DNA of 64,000 nt from Fidelibacterota bacterium (GTDB taxonomy: Bacteria; Fidelibacterota; Marinisomatia; SCGC-AAA003-L08; TS1B11), in assembly GCA_004124875.1 (NCBI GenBank), contig SCKJ01000001.1, positions 186,001 through 250,000 on the forward strand. Direction: 5' to 3'. The position numbers and the translations under genes were made by a program. Shown one piece after another: positions 62,408-64,000 of the stretch. Numbering within the stretch: position 1 is the first letter of the stretch; every line of letters begins with the position of its first letter. The notes below the pieces were generated by a model. The model was not told the origin of the DNA. It worked only from the letters and a program-made list of their open reading frames with translations, and searched no databases.

Positions 62408-63712
62408 ATGAACAATTTCATGGCGCTGGCGCTGGGGGCAACACTGTTGTTGGGCCAAGCCGAATATGCCCGGCAAGACGCGCTGATTTTTCAGGCCAAC
62501 TATTTTCCACCGCTGGATACGTTGACTATGGCGCGATACTGGAGCGCGACAGCCAGCCGCAGCGAATCGATCTACAACGGCAACGGCAGCTGGGGCCTCG
62601 GTTACGCCGATTGGCCCAACCAGCCGTACGATGCCGACCATCCCCTGGTGCGGGTCGTGGCCCGGCACGCGCTGGGACTGATGCTGCTGATAGATGCCGG
62701 CCTGGCTGACAGCTCGGCTGTGCGTCGCGCCCGGATGGCCCTCAACTGGCTGCTGGAACGGCAGACGCCCGAGGGGGCCTGGCCCCTTTATACGGTCAAC
62801 CGGGGAGTCGTGTCGGTCAACAGCGTCTATCCAACGGCCCTCGCGGGCCGGGCGCTGAGCTTGGGCCATCAACTGTTTGACAATCCCCGTTACCAGCTGG
62901 CCGCCACCCAGGCAGCGGTCTGGCAGGGACTGCGGCCGGCCACCGAGTCGCCACTGCACCACGGATTGGTGCTGGCCCAACTGCTGGAACATTTCAGGTC
63001 ACTGGATCATCAGATGCATCTGGATCGGGCCGTTGATCTGGGGCTGCGGCTCATCAGCAGCCAGCTGCCCAACGGCAGTTGGAACGATTCCAGGCCCGTC
63101 CATACCGATGAGCATGCCGTAATCGCCGAAGCCCTGCTGCTGCTGGAGCAAGCGCTGACGGGCGATCATCCCCACAAACGCCGGATCGCAACCGCCACGA
63201 CCGGGGCCCTCAATTTTTTGCTCGAGAGCCAGCGCAAAGATGGCAATTTCAACACCGCGGTGGACGAGGCGCTGGCCACAAAAGTGCCCACATTTGAACT
63301 CACTGCCCTCGTGTTGGGGCGCAAGACGAAAGGCATACCGGAGTTCGACATGCCCATTGCCGGGGCCGTCAGGGCTATGCATGAGCACGCATCACTGATG
63401 GGCAACCTTTGGCGCGGGTCGCAGGACGGGCGCTTTCTGGGCATGGCCAACGCGCTGGTGTGGTTTACCACCACTTATGCGCCCCTGCCCAAGCCGTCCC
63501 GGCGCAAACATCTACCCCTCGGGGCGGCCTTTGAAGGAACCGCCGCCGAATCCCCGGCGTTCCAAACAGGCGAAACCGATACTCAAGCGATTGACTCCGT
63601 CATGCCCAGCCCCATATTACCAGCCGATAGCGCTATTCAGGATAAGTCCCCGGGAGATTCACTTGCAGCGCCCGATTCCGTGAGCGTTCCACCTTCAGGA
63701 AGTGAGCGGTAG
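62408..63712 (+). CDS. Exported alpha/alpha-toroid protein, function unknown
   Basis: The 434-residue protein has a short hydrophobic N-terminus and repeated helical-hairpin motifs of the type seen in terpene cyclase-like and polysaccharide lyase-like toroids: [48 protein letters not shown]. These Q-x-x-(D/N)G-x-(W/F) turns recur about every 100 residues. The last 70 residues are Pro/Ser/Asp-rich and unordered. I cannot assign a reaction. It is divergent from the TRAP operon and 8 bp ahead of rarA. Confidence 0.65.
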   Translation: MNNFMALALGATLLLGQAEYARQDALIFQANYFPPLDTLTMARYWSATASRSESIYNGNGSWGLGYADWPNQPYDADHPLVRVVARHALGLMLLIDAGLADSSAVRRARMALNWLLERQTPEGAWPLYTVNRGVVSVNSVYPTALAGRALSLGHQLFDNPRYQLAATQAAVWQGLRPATESPLHHGLVLAQLLEHFRSLDHQMHLDRAVDLGLRLISSQLPNGSWNDSRPVHTDEHAVIAEALLLLEQALTGDHPHKRRIATATTGALNFLLESQRKDGNFNTAVDEALATKVPTFELTALVLGRKTKGIPEFDMPIAGAVRAMHEHASLMGNLWRGSQDGRFLGMANALVWFTTTYAPLPKPSRRKHLPLGAAFEGTAAESPAFQTGETDTQAIDSVMPSPILPADSAIQDKSPGDSLAAPDSVSVPPSGSER

Positions 63713-63720
63713 GGGTGTCA

Positions 63721-64000
63721 GTGGAGCGCCAACCGACCCTCTTTGAGTCAGGCATCAACGCGCCTCTGCCCCCTTTGGCGGAGCGGGTGCGGCCCACTTC
63801 GCTGGACGATTTTGTCGGTCATGAGGAGCTGCTGGGACCCGGCCACCTGCTGCGGCGCATGGCGGAAACAGGGCAGCTGTTTTCGCTGATCTTGTGGGGA
63901 CCACCCGGCTCCGGCAAAACGACACTGGCCCGGCTGCTGGCCGGGGAGTCCCGGGCGGAGCTGCATGAACTGTCGGCCGTATCTGCTGGGGTCAAGGATG
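63721..64000 (+). CDS. rarA: Replication-associated recombination protein A, N-terminal part
   Basis: The first 93 codons of an AAA+ protein of the RarA/MgsA/WRNIP1 family are present; the gene continues past the right edge. [23 protein letters not shown] is the family N-terminus, [17 protein letters not shown] is Walker A, and [13 protein letters not shown] the following conserved segment. RarA acts at stalled forks and interacts with SSB. The GTG at 63721 has AGGGG 5 nt upstream, making it the likely start; a GTG two codons earlier is too close to that site. Confidence 0.92.
   Translation, partial: MERQPTLFESGINAPLPPLAERVRPTSLDDFVGHEELLGPGHLLRRMAETGQLFSLILWGPPGSGKTTLARLLAGESRAELHELSAVSAGVKD

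Overview
The window looks like a piece of a bacterial chromosome close to the replication origin, from a Gram-negative member of the FCB group. Candidatus Neomarinimicrobiota (Marinimicrobia/SAR406) or a relative is my best guess, made from gene content and not proven. The reasons are a TonB-dependent receptor followed by a DUF4249 lipoprotein, a subtilisin-like protease with a C-terminal FlgD/Por-type sorting domain, a gyrA-gyrB-DUF721-recF-dnaN block beside mfd-mnmG-mnmE-yidC-yidD-rnpA-rpmH, a TatT-type TRAP transporter and a lone flagellin. Most genes are GC-rich. Two stretches are clearly more AT-rich and look acquired: about 1.3-3.9 kb and 37.6-40.0 kb.

Layout. At 0-9 kb lie an NRDE/TANGO2 gene (cut by the edge), a GAF-type methionine sulfoxide reductase-like protein, an RRM protein, an AT-rich pair (TPR-HEPN protein and an unknown protein), a cluster of palindromic repeat units mixed with three copies of the 3' end of an MFS gene, the MFS gene, an Hsp20 gene behind a sigma-54-like promoter, a PAP2 phosphatase, a secreted unknown, a DUF1761 gene broken by TAG, and a TylF-like methyltransferase. 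At 9-15 kb are metabolic genes: aldo/keto reductase, DUF1684, D-threonine-aldolase-like enzyme, threonine synthase, methyltransferase and YggS. From 15 to 34 kb a long leftward run carries replication, repair, tRNA-modification and membrane-insertion genes. A DnaA-box cluster with an AT-rich tract sits between dnaN and a SurA-like chaperone. At 34-47 kb are queF, the S8 protease, YggT, ssb, a small primase/helicase module with palindromic repeats, an EamA transporter, an ICMT-like methyltransferase, three peroxiredoxin genes, a GNAT, a DegT aminotransferase and a ferredoxin-NADP reductase. At 47.5-64 kb are dnaA, an MBL-fold hydrolase, DUF4249/TonB receptor, flagellin, two unknowns, a hydrolase, an unusual Nramp protein, a TRAP transporter operon, an alpha/alpha-toroid protein and the start of rarA.

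Main points of interest. (1) The peroxiredoxin at 43822-44295 has an in-frame TGA exactly where its two neighbours have the peroxidatic cysteine, so it is very probably a selenoprotein that a standard gene caller would truncate. (2) A CHC2 zinc-finger protein, a Toprim-AAA+ protein and a small HTH-like protein form a replication module next to ssb. The module has three tandem palindromes at one end, and a 42-bp direct repeat brackets it together with the EamA gene. (3) A two-gene AT-rich cassette with an LA2681-type HEPN protein is bordered on one side by nested repeats of the MFS gene tail and on the other by a start-less gene remnant. (4) The best oriC candidate lies beside dnaN, while dnaA is about 25 kb away behind its own DnaA box.

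No tRNA, rRNA, CRISPR array or transposase was recognised.
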